Assembly: GCF_008632125.1 (NCBI RefSeq)
Contig: NZ_VWRN01000027.1
Span: forward strand, 124,001-188,000
Reading direction: 5' to 3'
DNA length: 64,000 bases
Origin: Cupriavidus cauae
GTDB taxonomy: Bacteria; Pseudomonadota; Gammaproteobacteria; Burkholderiales; Burkholderiaceae
Position 1 is the stretch's first letter. Every line of letters starts with the position of its first letter. The notes beneath the pieces are model-generated. The model was not told the origin of the DNA. It searched no databases and saw nothing but the letters and a program-made list of their open reading frames with translations. Below, piece after piece: positions 1-8,741 of this stretch. The position numbers and the translations under genes are program-made.

Positions 1-57
1 CGTCAGTCAGGCGTCAGGCGTCTGCCGTCTCGCGCCTGGCGCCTCCACGACGCCAGG

Positions 58-948
58 CTATCGCGCTTCCCCCACGCTGGCGCACAGCACCCGCAGGCCC
101 CCGCCGGCGGTCTGCAGGCCGTCCTTGCGGCGAGGGAAATAGCGCGCATTCAGCGCCGGCGCGTCGAGATCCGTCACCTCGGTAAAGCCCATGGCGGTCA
201 GCCGTTGCACCAGTTGTTCCGGCACAAACTCCGACAGCCAGGGCTCGCCCAGCGCGGCCACCTGCTCGGCCATATGCGCCGCCATCACGCGCTCGAATGG
301 CGGCAGCACGCCGGCATCGACGCGGTAGTCGAACACGATGCGCGTGCCCGCCGGCAGGCTGGCGACATGGCGCAACGTGCTTTCGATCGCGGAGTCCGTC
401 AGATACGGCGTCACGCCAAGCCATACGAAGCAGGCGGGCCGGTCGCGGCGAAAGCCCGCTCGCTCCAGCACGCCCTGCAGCGATGCATGCTGAAGGTCGG
501 CCGGCACGGCGGTCACACCGTCGGGCATGCTCAGCCCGGCCTGCCGCATCAGGTCTCGCTTCCACGCCTGCGTGGCGGGATGGTCGACCTCGAATACGCG
601 CATGCCGTCATCCGCCGCGGGCACGCGCCACGCCAGCGTATCCAGGCCCGCGCCGAGCACCACGCATTGGCGCACGCCGGCGCGAACGGCCTCGGCCAGC
701 TCGGCATCGGCGACCATCGCGCGCGCCACCACCGCGGCGCGCATCGGGCGCGCCATCGGGTCGTTATGGCGATAGGGATCGTCCCGCACGGCGCGTTCGA
801 GTTCGGGGCCAAGAATTGGCAAGGCAATGGGATCGGGCAGCACGAGCGGATCGTCGAGCAACTGGTGAACGGCGCGCGCAATGGCCATCATCAGCGCTGT
901 CGTGCTGGGCCGGCCCTGGGCCAGCGCGGTGGTGTCGGTGTGGGACAT
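58..948 (-). CDS. SAM-dependent methyltransferase, LCMT-like family
   Basis: This 296-aa protein is a predicted class I S-adenosylmethionine methyltransferase of the leucine-carboxyl-methyltransferase-like family (the TIGR00027 type common in actinobacteria and Burkholderiales). The SAM-binding glycine loop VVLGAGLDT lies at residues 96-104, the acidic strand FEVDHP at 119-124, and the family segment WLGVTPYL at 177-184. An AGGAGA Shine-Dalgarno sits about 6 nt before the ATG, which fixes the start. It reads leftward and stands alone next to a MerR regulator on the same strand. The substrate cannot be deduced; family members are assigned to O-methylation in secondary metabolism, which is not shown here. 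Confidence 0.85.
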   Translation of the reverse strand: MSHTDTTALAQGRPSTTALMMAIARAVHQLLDDPLVLPDPIALPILGPELERAVRDDPYRHNDPMARPMRAAVVARAMVADAELAEAVRAGVRQCVVLGAGLDTLAWRVPAADDGMRVFEVDHPATQAWKRDLMRQAGLSMPDGVTAVPADLQHASLQGVLERAGFRRDRPACFVWLGVTPYLTDSAIESTLRHVASLPAGTRIVFDYRVDAGVLPPFERVMAAHMAEQVAALGEPWLSEFVPEQLVQRLTAMGFTEVTDLDAPALNARYFPRRKDGLQTAGGGLRVLCASVGEAR

Positions 949-1054
949 GGCGGTCTCCTGCTGCGAAAGCGGGGCAGCATAGACCCTGACGTGGACGTCA
1001 GGGTCAACCCCCCGCGCGTGCCGGTTCCCGCCATGTCACGGCGTGACCCGATCG

Positions 1055-2074
1055 TCAGCGCCGCCGCGGCGGCGCCTTACCGGCGTGCGTGCGCACCGCC
1101 TCGACAAACTCGCGCACGCCGGGATCGACCATGTGCCCGACCTGCAGCAGCGGCTCGTCGCGATAGGCCTTCAGCAGCTTGTCGCGCAGCCCTGCATCGT
1201 GGCCCACCATACGGTCGACCAAGGCATCCCAATCGCGCAACAGCGTGCGGCTCGCCGCCGCGGAAGGATCGGTGCCAGCCGCGATCAGCGCACGGGCGCG
1301 CTGCGCCAGCGCCCGCCATTCGGGTTCGAGCCGTTTGTCGAGCCGCGCCAGTTCGTCCGGCGACAGGTGCCGCAGCCACGCCGCCATGCGCAGTTCGACG
1401 GCCGCCTCCATATAGCGGACCATCGCCGCGTCGATGCCGCCAAAGCCCTGTTGCGCGGCCTGCTTGATCATCTCGCCCCAACGGATGGCCCGTGCCATGT
1501 CGCCCTGCATCCAGCGCATGGCCAGATGCATCCAGCGAGCCGCCAGCGCCTGCGTGCCGATCGCATCCGCGGGCCATTGCCCGGCCATCGCCTCGCGGAT
1601 CTCGTCCAGCAGTGGCTGCCATTCCGCCTCGGTGGCGATCCAGTCGCGGAAGATCGTTTCGAGCTCCGCCTCGCTGAAGTACTCGCGATAGGCCCGCATC
1701 TGGCGCAGGGCCGCAAGCCAGTGCTCGATCTCGGGCTCGCCGCCCGCGGCCAGCACCGTCTGCAGCAGCACCAGACGGCCACGCAGTTCGGTCGCCCGGG
1801 CAATCTCGCGATCGAGCGCCTCGATCTGCTGCGTGACGATGCGATGCCGCGGCGGCCCCTCGCCCGCCAGCAGCGCGCCGATGGCGGCCAGCGACAGGCC
1901 GGACTGGCGCAAGACCTGGATCGCATGCAGCCGCGCCACGTCGTCGCGGTTGTAGAGGCGATAGCCCGCGGCCGAACGCCCGGAAGGCTTGAGCAGGCCG
2001 ATGCGGTCGTAGTGATGCAGGGCGCGGACCGTCAGGCCCGTCTGCCTGGCGAGCGCGCCGACTTTCAGGAGCAT
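1055..2074 (-). CDS. MerR family transcriptional regulator
   Basis: This is a predicted 339-aa DNA-binding regulator. The N-terminus carries the MerR winged-helix signature (VGALARQTGLTVRALHHYD, about residues 4-22), followed by a dimerisation helix and a roughly 220-residue helical C-terminal region resembling the effector domain of TipA-type MerR proteins. No metal-binding cysteine cluster is visible, so an organic ligand is more likely than a metal. The open frame extends 10 codons further to a TTG at 2104, but the ATG at 2074 matches the usual MerR N-terminus (MLLKVG) and is preferred; neither has a strong Shine-Dalgarno. The target is unknown; the adjacent methyltransferase is a candidate by position only. 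Confidence 0.8.
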   Translation of the reverse strand: MLLKVGALARQTGLTVRALHHYDRIGLLKPSGRSAAGYRLYNRDDVARLHAIQVLRQSGLSLAAIGALLAGEGPPRHRIVTQQIEALDREIARATELRGRLVLLQTVLAAGGEPEIEHWLAALRQMRAYREYFSEAELETIFRDWIATEAEWQPLLDEIREAMAGQWPADAIGTQALAARWMHLAMRWMQGDMARAIRWGEMIKQAAQQGFGGIDAAMVRYMEAAVELRMAAWLRHLSPDELARLDKRLEPEWRALAQRARALIAAGTDPSAAASRTLLRDWDALVDRMVGHDAGLRDKLLKAYRDEPLLQVGHMVDPGVREFVEAVRTHAGKAPPRRR

Positions 2075-2161
2075 GGGCGAAGCGAGGGGGAGTTCAATCG
2101 ACAAACGGCATTGGCGCGGCGCCTGTGGCCGCGACGGGCGTCATTGTCGCTCAGTCGCGCT

Positions 2162-3277
2162 TCACCTGGCGGCGGTGGCCTTCTTGGCGGTGGCTTTCTT
2201 TGCTGGGGTGGCTTTCTTTGCCGGGGTGGCTTTCCTGGCCGTAGTGACCTTCTTTGCAGCGGTAGCGTTCTTTGTATCGGTGGATTTCCTGGCCGCAGTG
2301 ACCTTCTTTGCGGCGGTAGCGTCCTTTGTACCGGTGGCCTTCTTGGCAGCCGTGGCCTTCTCCGCAGCGGTGCCCCGCTTGGCAGCCGCAGGCGCCTTCG
2401 CGATAACCGCCTTCGCAGCCGCGGCCCCGGTCGTGGCAGCCTTCTTCGCCGGCGCCTTCGCCGCCGCCTTCGACGACGCCCGACGCCTTCCCGCGCCACC
2501 ACCGAACTCCAGCGTGATCCACGCCGGCGCATGGTCGCTCGCCTGCGGCGCGCCGCGGACCCAGCGATCGACGCCGGCCTCGCGCAACGCCGGGGCCAGC
2601 GTCGCGTTCAGCAGCAGATGGTCGATGCGCAGCCCCGAATTGGTCTGCCAGTGCTGGCGGAAATAATCCCAGAAGGTATAGATCCGCTCGTCGGGATATT
2701 TTTCGCGCAAGGCATCGACCCATCCCTGCTCCAGCAGGCGTCGATAGCAGGCGCGGCTTTCGGGCTGCAGCAAGGCGTCCTTGAGCCAGGAACGCGGGTT
2801 GTAGATGTCCTCGTCGGTCGGCACCACGTTGTAGTCGCCAGCCAGCACGACCGGATGGCCGCTGTCGTAGAGCGTGGCCGCATACTTCAGCAGGCGCTCG
2901 AACCAGGCCAGCTTGTAGTCGAACTTCGGGCCCGGCTGCGGATTGCCGTTCGGCAGATACAGGCAGCCCACCAGCACGCCATGCACCGCCGCCTCGATGT
3001 AGCGGCTCTGCTTGTCGCCATCGTCCCCGGGCAATCCACGCCGGCTTTCGATCGGCTCGGTTCCGCGCGACAGGATCGCCACGCCATTCCACGACTTCTC
3101 GCCATGCCAGATCGCGCCATAGCCGGCGGCACGAATCGCATCGATCGGAAAGCCGGAATCGACGGTCTTCAATTCCTGCAGGCAGACGACGTCGGGCGCC
3201 TCGCGCTCCAGCCATTCCAGCAATGCGGGCAGGCGGGCGCGGATGCCGTTGATATTGAAGGTGGCGATCTTCAGCAT
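2162..3277 (-). CDS. xth: Exodeoxyribonuclease III with Lys/Ala-rich C-terminal tail
   Basis: This AP endonuclease/3'-5' exonuclease acts in base-excision repair. Residues 1-258 form a complete exonuclease III core: MLKIATFNINGIRARL at the N-terminus, LQELK (33-37) with the metal-binding Glu, GDYNVVPTD (147-155), and the catalytic SDHAPAW (247-253). Family members are normally about 255-270 aa. This one continues for about 113 residues (259-371) of Ala, Lys, Thr and Arg only, built from degenerate AAKKAT/ARKAT pentads, like histone H1 tails or the C-termini of some bacterial nucleoid proteins. The DNA of the tail shows about 15-bp periodicity. The tail probably gives non-specific DNA affinity, which is inference. 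The core assignment is firm. Confidence 0.93.
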   Translation of the reverse strand: MLKIATFNINGIRARLPALLEWLEREAPDVVCLQELKTVDSGFPIDAIRAAGYGAIWHGEKSWNGVAILSRGTEPIESRRGLPGDDGDKQSRYIEAAVHGVLVGCLYLPNGNPQPGPKFDYKLAWFERLLKYAATLYDSGHPVVLAGDYNVVPTDEDIYNPRSWLKDALLQPESRACYRRLLEQGWVDALREKYPDERIYTFWDYFRQHWQTNSGLRIDHLLLNATLAPALREAGVDRWVRGAPQASDHAPAWITLEFGGGAGRRRASSKAAAKAPAKKAATTGAAAAKAVIAKAPAAAKRGTAAEKATAAKKATGTKDATAAKKVTAARKSTDTKNATAAKKVTTARKATPAKKATPAKKATAKKATAAR

Positions 3278-3286
3278 GGCACGTGT

Positions 3287-3318
3287 GAATGGGCGAATGG
3301 GGGAATGGGCGGATGGGC
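3287..3318. repeat. Four-copy 8-bp tandem repeat
   Basis: Four near-identical copies of GAATGGGC lie directly upstream of the exonuclease III start codon, in its probable leader or promoter region. The third base or last base varies between copies. Such a short array could vary by slippage. Confidence 0.8.
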
Positions 3319-3444
3319 CAAATGGCTGGCTGGACAGGCTTGTTGGCTTGCCGTTGTTCCCTTTTTAGGAGAGCCACGCGGGCCCGGCAATCGGGCGGTG
3401 TCCCACAGCCCGCAAATCCGTGCCGCATTTTTTTCGCGGCAGGC

Positions 3445-3473
3445 TTGTGCGCACGCAAAAGCTTCTCTATAAT
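3445..3473 (+). promoter_or_regulatory. Sigma-70 promoter of tRNA-Val
   Basis: A TTGTGC -35 element (3445-3450) and a perfect TATAAT -10 element (3468-3473) are separated by 17 bp. Transcription would begin near 3480, just before the mature tRNA 5' end at 3487. Confidence 0.8.
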
Positions 3474-3486
3474 CCGCGCCTTCCAC

Positions 3487-3563
3487 AGGCTCGTAGCTCA
3501 GCTGGTTAGAGCACCACCTTGACATGGTGGGGGTCGTTGGTTCGAGTCCAATCGAGCCTACCA
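3487..3563 (+). tRNA. tRNA-Val (GAC anticodon)
   Basis: This 77-nt tRNA has an AGGCTCG/CGAGCCT acceptor stem, an anticodon stem CCACC/GGTGG (3514-3518 and 3526-3530), and a loop TTGACAT with anticodon GAC at 3521-3523. The T-arm GGTTCGAGTCC and an encoded CCA end at 3561-3563 are present. It reads GUC/GUU valine codons. It is a single gene and no integrase or attachment-site duplication is visible next to it. Confidence 0.96.
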
Positions 3564-3676
3564 ACGCAAATCGACGACGGCACCGGAGGCATCGCCATCC
3601 GGTGCCGGCGACGACGTTGCCCACCGCGATCGCGTTCTGCATCCCGGTTTTCCACGCAGTTGTTTCCCCCGACGGG

Positions 3677-5098
3677 CTAACCCCGTCCTCGCCGCCCCAA
3701 CACCCGCCGCACGGCCGCCTCGAAGCGCGGATCCAGCACCGCGCCCACATTGAACCGCGCCCAAGGCGACCGGGCCTCCGGATCGACACGGAACACGCGG
3801 CCGGGCGCGATCATCACCTTTTGCGCGAGCAAGGCCTCGGCCAGCGCCAGCGAGTCCGGCGCGTCCGGAAACGCGGCCCACAAGTACAGGCTCTGCGGCG
3901 GACGCACCCATACGTCCGCGTCCAGCCGATCGAACAGCGCCAATGCCTGCTCGGTGGCGGCGGCCAGCCGCGCCCGCAGTTTGGCGAGATAGCGCTGGTA
4001 ATGGCCTTCGCTGAGGATCACGTCGACCGTGCGCTCGCAGTACTCCGAGCTGCTGACATGGATCAGCGCCTTCAGGTCGGCCAGATCGCTGGCCAGCGCG
4101 TCGTTGCACGCGATATAGCCGACCCGCAGCGCCGCCGAGAAGGACTTGGAAAAGCTGCCGATATAGATCGTGCGCTGCAACTGGTCCAATGCGGACAGCC
4201 GCGGCAGCGTGGTCGGCTTGAAGTCCGCCAGCGCATCGTTCTCGACCACCAGCAGATTGAAGCGCTCGGCCAGCTGCAGCAGGCGATAGGCCATGGCCGC
4301 GGAAAGATCCGAGCCGGTGGGGTTGTGGCCGACCGATTGGGTGAAGAACAGCCGCGGCCGCTCGCGGGTCAGGATCTGCTCCAGCGCGTCGATGTCCGGG
4401 CCATCCGCGAGCCGCGGCACGCCGACGATGCGGGCGCCGGCAAGCTTGAGCTTGCCGAACAGCGGGTAATAGCCGGGATCGTCGACCAGCACCGTGCCGC
4501 CGGCCGGCACGAAGTAGCGGATCACCAGGTCCAGCGCCTCGTTGGCGCCGTGCGTCAGCACGATCTGCCTGGCCTGCGCGCCGATGCCGACATCGCCGAG
4601 CTTGCGAACCAGATGGTCGCGCAGCGGGCCGAAGCCGAAACGGTTGCCGTAGCGGAACAGCGCGCCCAGGCCGGTGCGCACGACCTTGTGGTGATAGCGG
4701 TCCAGCCGCGCCTCCGCCAGCCATGACACCGGCGGGAAGCCGTCCCCGACCGCCAGCACGTCGGGCCGGCTCTTCAATTGCTCGCGCATCAGCCAGACGA
4801 TGTCCATCGCGCGGCCCAGTGTGCCGGCATCCTCCTCGGGCGCGGGCCGGACCGCCACCTCCCGAACGAAGAAGCCCGAGCCACGCCGCGGCTCGACCAG
4901 CCCGCGCGCGACCAGCAGTTCGAAGGCGGCCACGATCGTGTTCTTGCTGTAGCCATGCAGTTGCGCCAGTTCGCGCAACGAGGGCAGGCGATCGCCGGTG
5001 CGATAGGCGCCTTCGGCGATCTGGCGGGCGATCGAGTCGGCCAGCGTGGTGGCGAGCGATGGGGATTTGCGGGCGGTGCCGGGAGCGGTGGAGGTCAT
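3677..5098 (-). CDS. MocR-type regulator: GntR helix-turn-helix fused to aminotransferase-like domain
   Basis: This 473-aa protein has an N-terminal GntR winged helix ([20 protein letters not shown] and [20 protein letters not shown], about residues 22-70), followed by a fold-type I PLP aminotransferase domain with NPTG, the PLP-binding SFSKSF lysine motif and a conserved C-terminal region. This arrangement defines the MocR/GabR/PdxR group, which use PLP or its adducts as effector. The start at 5098 (MTSTAPG) is preferred to an open frame running into mvaA. It is divergent from mvaA with 121 bp between, and a perfect inverted repeat lies in that gap, so it probably controls the mvaA operon. 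That control is inference. Confidence 0.88.
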   Translation of the reverse strand: MTSTAPGTARKSPSLATTLADSIARQIAEGAYRTGDRLPSLRELAQLHGYSKNTIVAAFELLVARGLVEPRRGSGFFVREVAVRPAPEEDAGTLGRAMDIVWLMREQLKSRPDVLAVGDGFPPVSWLAEARLDRYHHKVVRTGLGALFRYGNRFGFGPLRDHLVRKLGDVGIGAQARQIVLTHGANEALDLVIRYFVPAGGTVLVDDPGYYPLFGKLKLAGARIVGVPRLADGPDIDALEQILTRERPRLFFTQSVGHNPTGSDLSAAMAYRLLQLAERFNLLVVENDALADFKPTTLPRLSALDQLQRTIYIGSFSKSFSAALRVGYIACNDALASDLADLKALIHVSSSEYCERTVDVILSEGHYQRYLAKLRARLAAATEQALALFDRLDADVWVRPPQSLYLWAAFPDAPDSLALAEALLAQKVMIAPGRVFRVDPEARSPWARFNVGAVLDPRFEAAVRRVLGRRGRG

Positions 5099-5141
5099 CG
5101 ATAGGGCGCAAATACCGGGCGGCTGGTCACTGTCCCCGCAA

Positions 5142-5167
5142 ACTGTACCCTTATTGGCTGGTACAGT
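5142..5167. promoter_or_regulatory. Perfect inverted repeat, candidate MocR operator
   Basis: ACTGTACC (5142-5149) and GGTACAGT (5160-5167) form an exact 8-bp inverted repeat with a 10-bp spacer between the divergent MocR gene and mvaA. A related element, GGCTGGTCAC (5121-5130), resembles GGCTGGTACA (5156-5165), 35 bp apart. Palindromes and spaced direct repeats are typical of MocR targets. Confidence 0.65.
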
Positions 5168-5219
5168 CACCCTAGACTGTCTCCATTCCATACCAGAGAA
5201 CCATAGAACGGAGACCTCG

Positions 5220-6587
5220 ATGCTTGCCTCCCTCCCCTCGTCCGATGCCGCCGCTGCCGCCGCTGCCTCCGATGCCACCGCCGCGGCCGACTCCCGCCGC
5301 AAACCCGTCGATTCCCGCCTGCCGCGCTTTCGCGAGATGACGCCGGCCCAGCGCCTGGCCGCCATCGCGGACGCGGTCGGCCTGGACGACGACGAGCACG
5401 CACGGCTGGCCGAGCCCGGCGCGCTGGGCGCGGCACGTGCCGACGGCATGATCGAAAACGTGATCGGCACCTTCGAACTGCCCTTCGGCGTGGCCGGCTA
5501 CTTCCAGATCAATGGCAAGGACGTGCTGGTGCCGATGGCGGTCGAGGAACCGTCCGTCGTTGCCGCGGCCTCCTACATGGCCAAGCTCGCGCGCGGCTGC
5601 GGCGGCTTCGAGACCTCGAGCTCCGGCCCGCTGATGCGGGCGCAGGTGCAGGTGGTTGGCGTCGCCGATCCCTATGGCGCGCGGCAGGCGCTGCTGCGCC
5701 ATCGCGACGAGATCCTCGCCGTTGCCAACGCGCGGGACAAGGTGCTGATCGGACTCGGTGGCGGCTGCCGCGACATCGAGGTCCATGTGTTTCCCGACAC
5801 GCCGCGCGGCGCGATGGTGGTGATGCACCTGATCGTCGACGTGCGCGACGCGATGGGCGCCAATACCGTCAATACGATGGCCGAGGCGGTATCGCCGGTG
5901 GTCGAGCGCATCACCGGCGCGCCGGTCCGGCTGCGCATCCTGTCGAACCTCGCCGACCTGCGCCTTGCGCGCGCACGCGTGCGGCTGACGCCCGAAGCGC
6001 TGGCCACCGGCGAGCGCAGCGGCGAGGCCATCATCGAAGGCGTGCTCGACGCCTACACCTTCGCGGCAATCGACCCGTACCGCGCGGCGACACACAACAA
6101 GGGCATCATGAACGGCATCGATCCGGTCATCGTCGCGACCGGCAACGACTGGCGCGCGGTCGAGGCCGGCGCGCATGCCTATGCCTGCCGCGCGGGCCGC
6201 TACACGTCGCTGACGCATTGGGAGAAGGACGCCACCGGCGCGCTGGTCGGCACCATCGAATTGCCGATGCCGGTGGGGCTGGTGGGCGGCGCCACCAAGA
6301 CCCATCCGCTGGCGCGGCTCGCGCTGAAGATCCTGGGCGTGCAAAGCGCGCAGGAACTCGGCGAAATCGCCGCCGCAGTCGGACTGGCGCAGAATCTCGG
6401 CGCCCTGCGCGCGCTCGCCACCGAAGGCATCCAGCGCGGCCATATGGCGCTGCACGCCCGCAATATCGCGCTGGTCGCCGGCGCCGTCGGCCAGGAGGTC
6501 GAACAGGTGGCGCGCCGGATGGCCGAGGAAAAGGACGTGCGCACCGACCGTGCAATCGAACTGCTGGCGCAGCTGCGGCAGGGATAG
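5220..6587 (+). CDS. mvaA: Degradative hydroxymethylglutaryl-CoA reductase (class II)
   Basis: This 455-aa enzyme interconverts mevalonate and HMG-CoA; class II enzymes of this type in Pseudomonas mevalonii work in the oxidative, mevalonate-consuming direction. Visible active-site segments are the Glu motif ENVIGTF, the CoA/substrate loop [15 protein letters not shown], the Lys/Asp motif [12 protein letters not shown] and the C-terminal His in [10 protein letters not shown]. The N-terminus has about 35 extra Ala/Asp-rich residues before the normal start of the family ([11 protein letters not shown]). It heads a three-gene rightward set with a membrane protein and a TctA-like permease. No HMG-CoA lyase (mvaB) is in the window, so the next step must be encoded elsewhere. 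Confidence 0.92.
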   Translation: MLASLPSSDAAAAAAASDATAAADSRRKPVDSRLPRFREMTPAQRLAAIADAVGLDDDEHARLAEPGALGAARADGMIENVIGTFELPFGVAGYFQINGKDVLVPMAVEEPSVVAAASYMAKLARGCGGFETSSSGPLMRAQVQVVGVADPYGARQALLRHRDEILAVANARDKVLIGLGGGCRDIEVHVFPDTPRGAMVVMHLIVDVRDAMGANTVNTMAEAVSPVVERITGAPVRLRILSNLADLRLARARVRLTPEALATGERSGEAIIEGVLDAYTFAAIDPYRAATHNKGIMNGIDPVIVATGNDWRAVEAGAHAYACRAGRYTSLTHWEKDATGALVGTIELPMPVGLVGGATKTHPLARLALKILGVQSAQELGEIAAAVGLAQNLGALRALATEGIQRGHMALHARNIALVAGAVGQEVEQVARRMAEEKDVRTDRAIELLAQLRQG

Positions 6588-6625
6588 AGGCGCCCCCCGG
6601 CGGCGGGAGACTTCTCTCTCCCCGG

Positions 6626-6651
6626 CCTCTCTCCCGCGAGCGGGCAAGGGG
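6626..6651. repeat. Imperfect intergenic palindrome of the CTCTCCCGC/GCGGG type
   Basis: An intergenic inverted repeat has the core CTCTCCCGCGAGCGGG between mvaA and the next gene. It is related to the two perfect copies at 37562-37583 and 37648-37673, suggesting a dispersed family. Confidence 0.55.
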
Positions 6652-6745
6652 TTAAGGGAGGGGGCAGCGACCTGCCGACCACCCCCGCTCGCCACACCAA
6701 GAAAAAGCGCCCGCCGACAAGCGAGGCGCCACACAGGAGACAACC

Positions 6746-7264
6746 ATGCAACCACAACCCAAGGCCGCCGGCAGCCCGCTGGTCGAAGTCTGGGGCGATA
6801 CCGCCAATCCGCGCCATCTCGCCTGCGCCATCGTCATCGGCGGCGCGCTGAGCCTCGCGGCCTTTGCGATCGCCAGCCGCATCCTGACCGAACTGGTCCG
6901 CACACCGGAGCTCGCGCGCGCCTATGCGATGCTCGCCGGGCTGGCCGGCTGCGTGCTGGCCGGCTTCATCTGCGCCTGCCTCTTCAAACCCAAGCGCGTG
7001 GTCACCGAGGACAGCGGAACCGATGCGAGCAGCGCAACCGCGGCCGCCGCACGCGAGCAGGCGCTCGACCGTCTTGCCGAGGAATCCGGTGGACTCGGAA
7101 CCATGGCCGACCTCCCCGCCGCCACGGTGCAGGAACTGCGCGAACTCCAGCTCTACGAGCTGTTTGCCGCGCGCGAACGCGGTGCGATGGCCGCCGGCCA
7201 CGCCGACGTCGCGATACCGGATGCGGACGCGGCCGCCGCTCCTGCTCGCCCCAACGCCGCCTGA
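6746..7264 (+). CDS. Small two-helix membrane protein of unknown function
   Basis: This 172-aa protein has two predicted membrane helices at about residues 23-47 and 60-82, followed by a hydrophilic, Ala/Glu-rich cytoplasmic tail. An AGGAGA Shine-Dalgarno precedes the ATG. It lies between mvaA and a TctA-like permease on the same strand, so it may be a small subunit of that transporter. It does not look like TctB, which normally has four membrane helices. I do not recognise the family. Confidence 0.7.
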   Translation: MQPQPKAAGSPLVEVWGDTANPRHLACAIVIGGALSLAAFAIASRILTELVRTPELARAYAMLAGLAGCVLAGFICACLFKPKRVVTEDSGTDASSATAAAAREQALDRLAEESGGLGTMADLPAATVQELRELQLYELFAARERGAMAAGHADVAIPDADAAAAPARPNAA

Positions 7265-7287
7265 CCCGCCACCGCCTGGAGCGCATC

Positions 7288-8679
7288 ATGATCGAATCCA
7301 CCCCTCTGCTGACGCAGATCCTTGTCGCGCTGGGCATGGGCCTGGCCGGCGCCATCGTCTTCGCGGCGATCGGCCTGGTGTCGGGCACCGACGAGACCAC
7401 CACGCTCGCGCCGCTGACGTTGCTGGTCGTGCTGCTCGGCGTGCCGCCCGCCGGCGTGTTCACCTTCTTCCTGGCCGGCGCGGTCGCCAAGCACATGACG
7501 CACGCGGTGCCGACCGCGTTGCTCGGCATTCCCGGCGATACCATGGCCACGCCGCTGATGCAGGACGCCAATCATCTGCGCAATCTCGGCGTGCCGCATA
7601 TCGCGCTGCGCAAGATGATTTCCGGCGCCATCGTCGCCGCGTTCTGCGCGGTGCCGCTGGCCGTGCTGTTCGCCGTGCTGCTGGCCCCGTTCGGCGCCAC
7701 GATCACGAAGGCCGCGCCGTGGATCTTCGTGGCCGCCGCGCTGGTGATCGCCTACGCGTCGCCGGGCCGCTGGGCCTCGGTGGCGACGCTGGTGCCCTTC
7801 GTGGTGGTGATCGTCGCGCTGCAGACCCTGACCGCGAAATTCGGCGTCAAGCTGAGCATCAGCTATTTCCTCGGCATCGCGATCGGCCCGCTGATCGCGG
7901 ACCTGTTTTCGACGCTGTCGCCGGTCGACCGTCCGCGCATGCAGCGCAAGGAAGCCCGCACGTTTACGCTGGCACCTGACGTGAAGGGATGGAGCGGCTA
8001 TTTCCCCAATCCGTTGAAGGTGATGGACGGCACGCAGACCCGCTGGACCGTGACGACGGCCGCGATCTCGAGCGCAACCTTCGTGTTCAGCCCGGTCGCG
8101 ATGACCGTGGTGCTGGGCGAACTGGTCGGCTCGCGCATCAAGCACGCCTATCACCGGCTGACCACGGTGCTCAGCGCCCGCAACGGCGTCACCGAGGCGA
8201 CCTATATCGCCGAGGCGCTGATTCCGCTGATCGCCTTCGGCCTGCCGCTGAGCCCGGTGGCCGCCGGTCCGGCCGCGCCGCTGTTCAATGCCCCGCCGGT
8301 CTTCACCGTCGATGCCGGCAACGGCCAGACCCACAACCTGCACAACCTGCTGAGCCACTGGGAATTCCTCGGCTACGGCCTGCTGGCGGTGCTGCTGGCG
8401 GCGATCGTGTCGTATCCGTTTGCGATGAATTACGCGCGCCGCGCCGCGCTGTTCGTATCGCGCCGCATTTCGCACGAGGCCATCGTCGCCACCTTTGTCG
8501 GGCTGATCCTGGTGATCAGCGTGTGGGAAGGTCAGCTGCTGGGCCTGCTGGTGATCGTCACGCTCGGCTCGATCGGCGGCCTGCTGTCGCGCGTGCTGGG
8601 CTTCAACACCGGCGTGCAGTTCATGGGGTATTACACGGCGGTGCTGACGGTGCCGGCGCTGATCAAGCTGGCGGGATAA
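7288..8679 (+). CDS. TctA-like tripartite tricarboxylate transporter large permease
   Basis: This 463-aa integral membrane protein has about 11-12 hydrophobic segments and TctA/DUF112-type features. The loop AVPTALLGIPGDTMATPLMQ corresponds to the LLNIPGE-type loop of the family, and GLPLSPVAAGPAAPLF lies in the second half. It is slightly shorter than the usual 500 aa. The inner-membrane protein would import an organic anion using an ion gradient together with a periplasmic Bug receptor and a TctB partner; neither is adjacent. Position after mvaA suggests mevalonate or a related acid as substrate, which is inference. The start at 7288 gives the conserved MIEST..LL N-terminus. Confidence 0.82.
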   Translation: MIESTPLLTQILVALGMGLAGAIVFAAIGLVSGTDETTTLAPLTLLVVLLGVPPAGVFTFFLAGAVAKHMTHAVPTALLGIPGDTMATPLMQDANHLRNLGVPHIALRKMISGAIVAAFCAVPLAVLFAVLLAPFGATITKAAPWIFVAAALVIAYASPGRWASVATLVPFVVVIVALQTLTAKFGVKLSISYFLGIAIGPLIADLFSTLSPVDRPRMQRKEARTFTLAPDVKGWSGYFPNPLKVMDGTQTRWTVTTAAISSATFVFSPVAMTVVLGELVGSRIKHAYHRLTTVLSARNGVTEATYIAEALIPLIAFGLPLSPVAAGPAAPLFNAPPVFTVDAGNGQTHNLHNLLSHWEFLGYGLLAVLLAAIVSYPFAMNYARRAALFVSRRISHEAIVATFVGLILVISVWEGQLLGLLVIVTLGSIGGLLSRVLGFNTGVQFMGYYTAVLTVPALIKLAG

Positions 8680-8707
8680 GCGCACCGCCTACCGCTTCCT
8701 GCCCCTG

Positions 8708-8737
8708 CGGTTCGCCAGCGTCGCGGCTGGCGAACCG
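8708..8737. terminator. Bidirectional hairpin between convergent genes
   Basis: An exact 12-bp stem (CGGTTCGCCAGC/GCTGGCGAACCG) with a 6-nt loop lies between the converging permease and cupin genes. There is no long T-run on either side, so termination efficiency is uncertain. Confidence 0.65.
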
Positions 8738-8741
8738 TGCT

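Noticed and set aside
3487..3563. Attachment site at tRNA-Val
   Set aside because: No repeat of the tRNA 3' end and no integrase were seen within the window.
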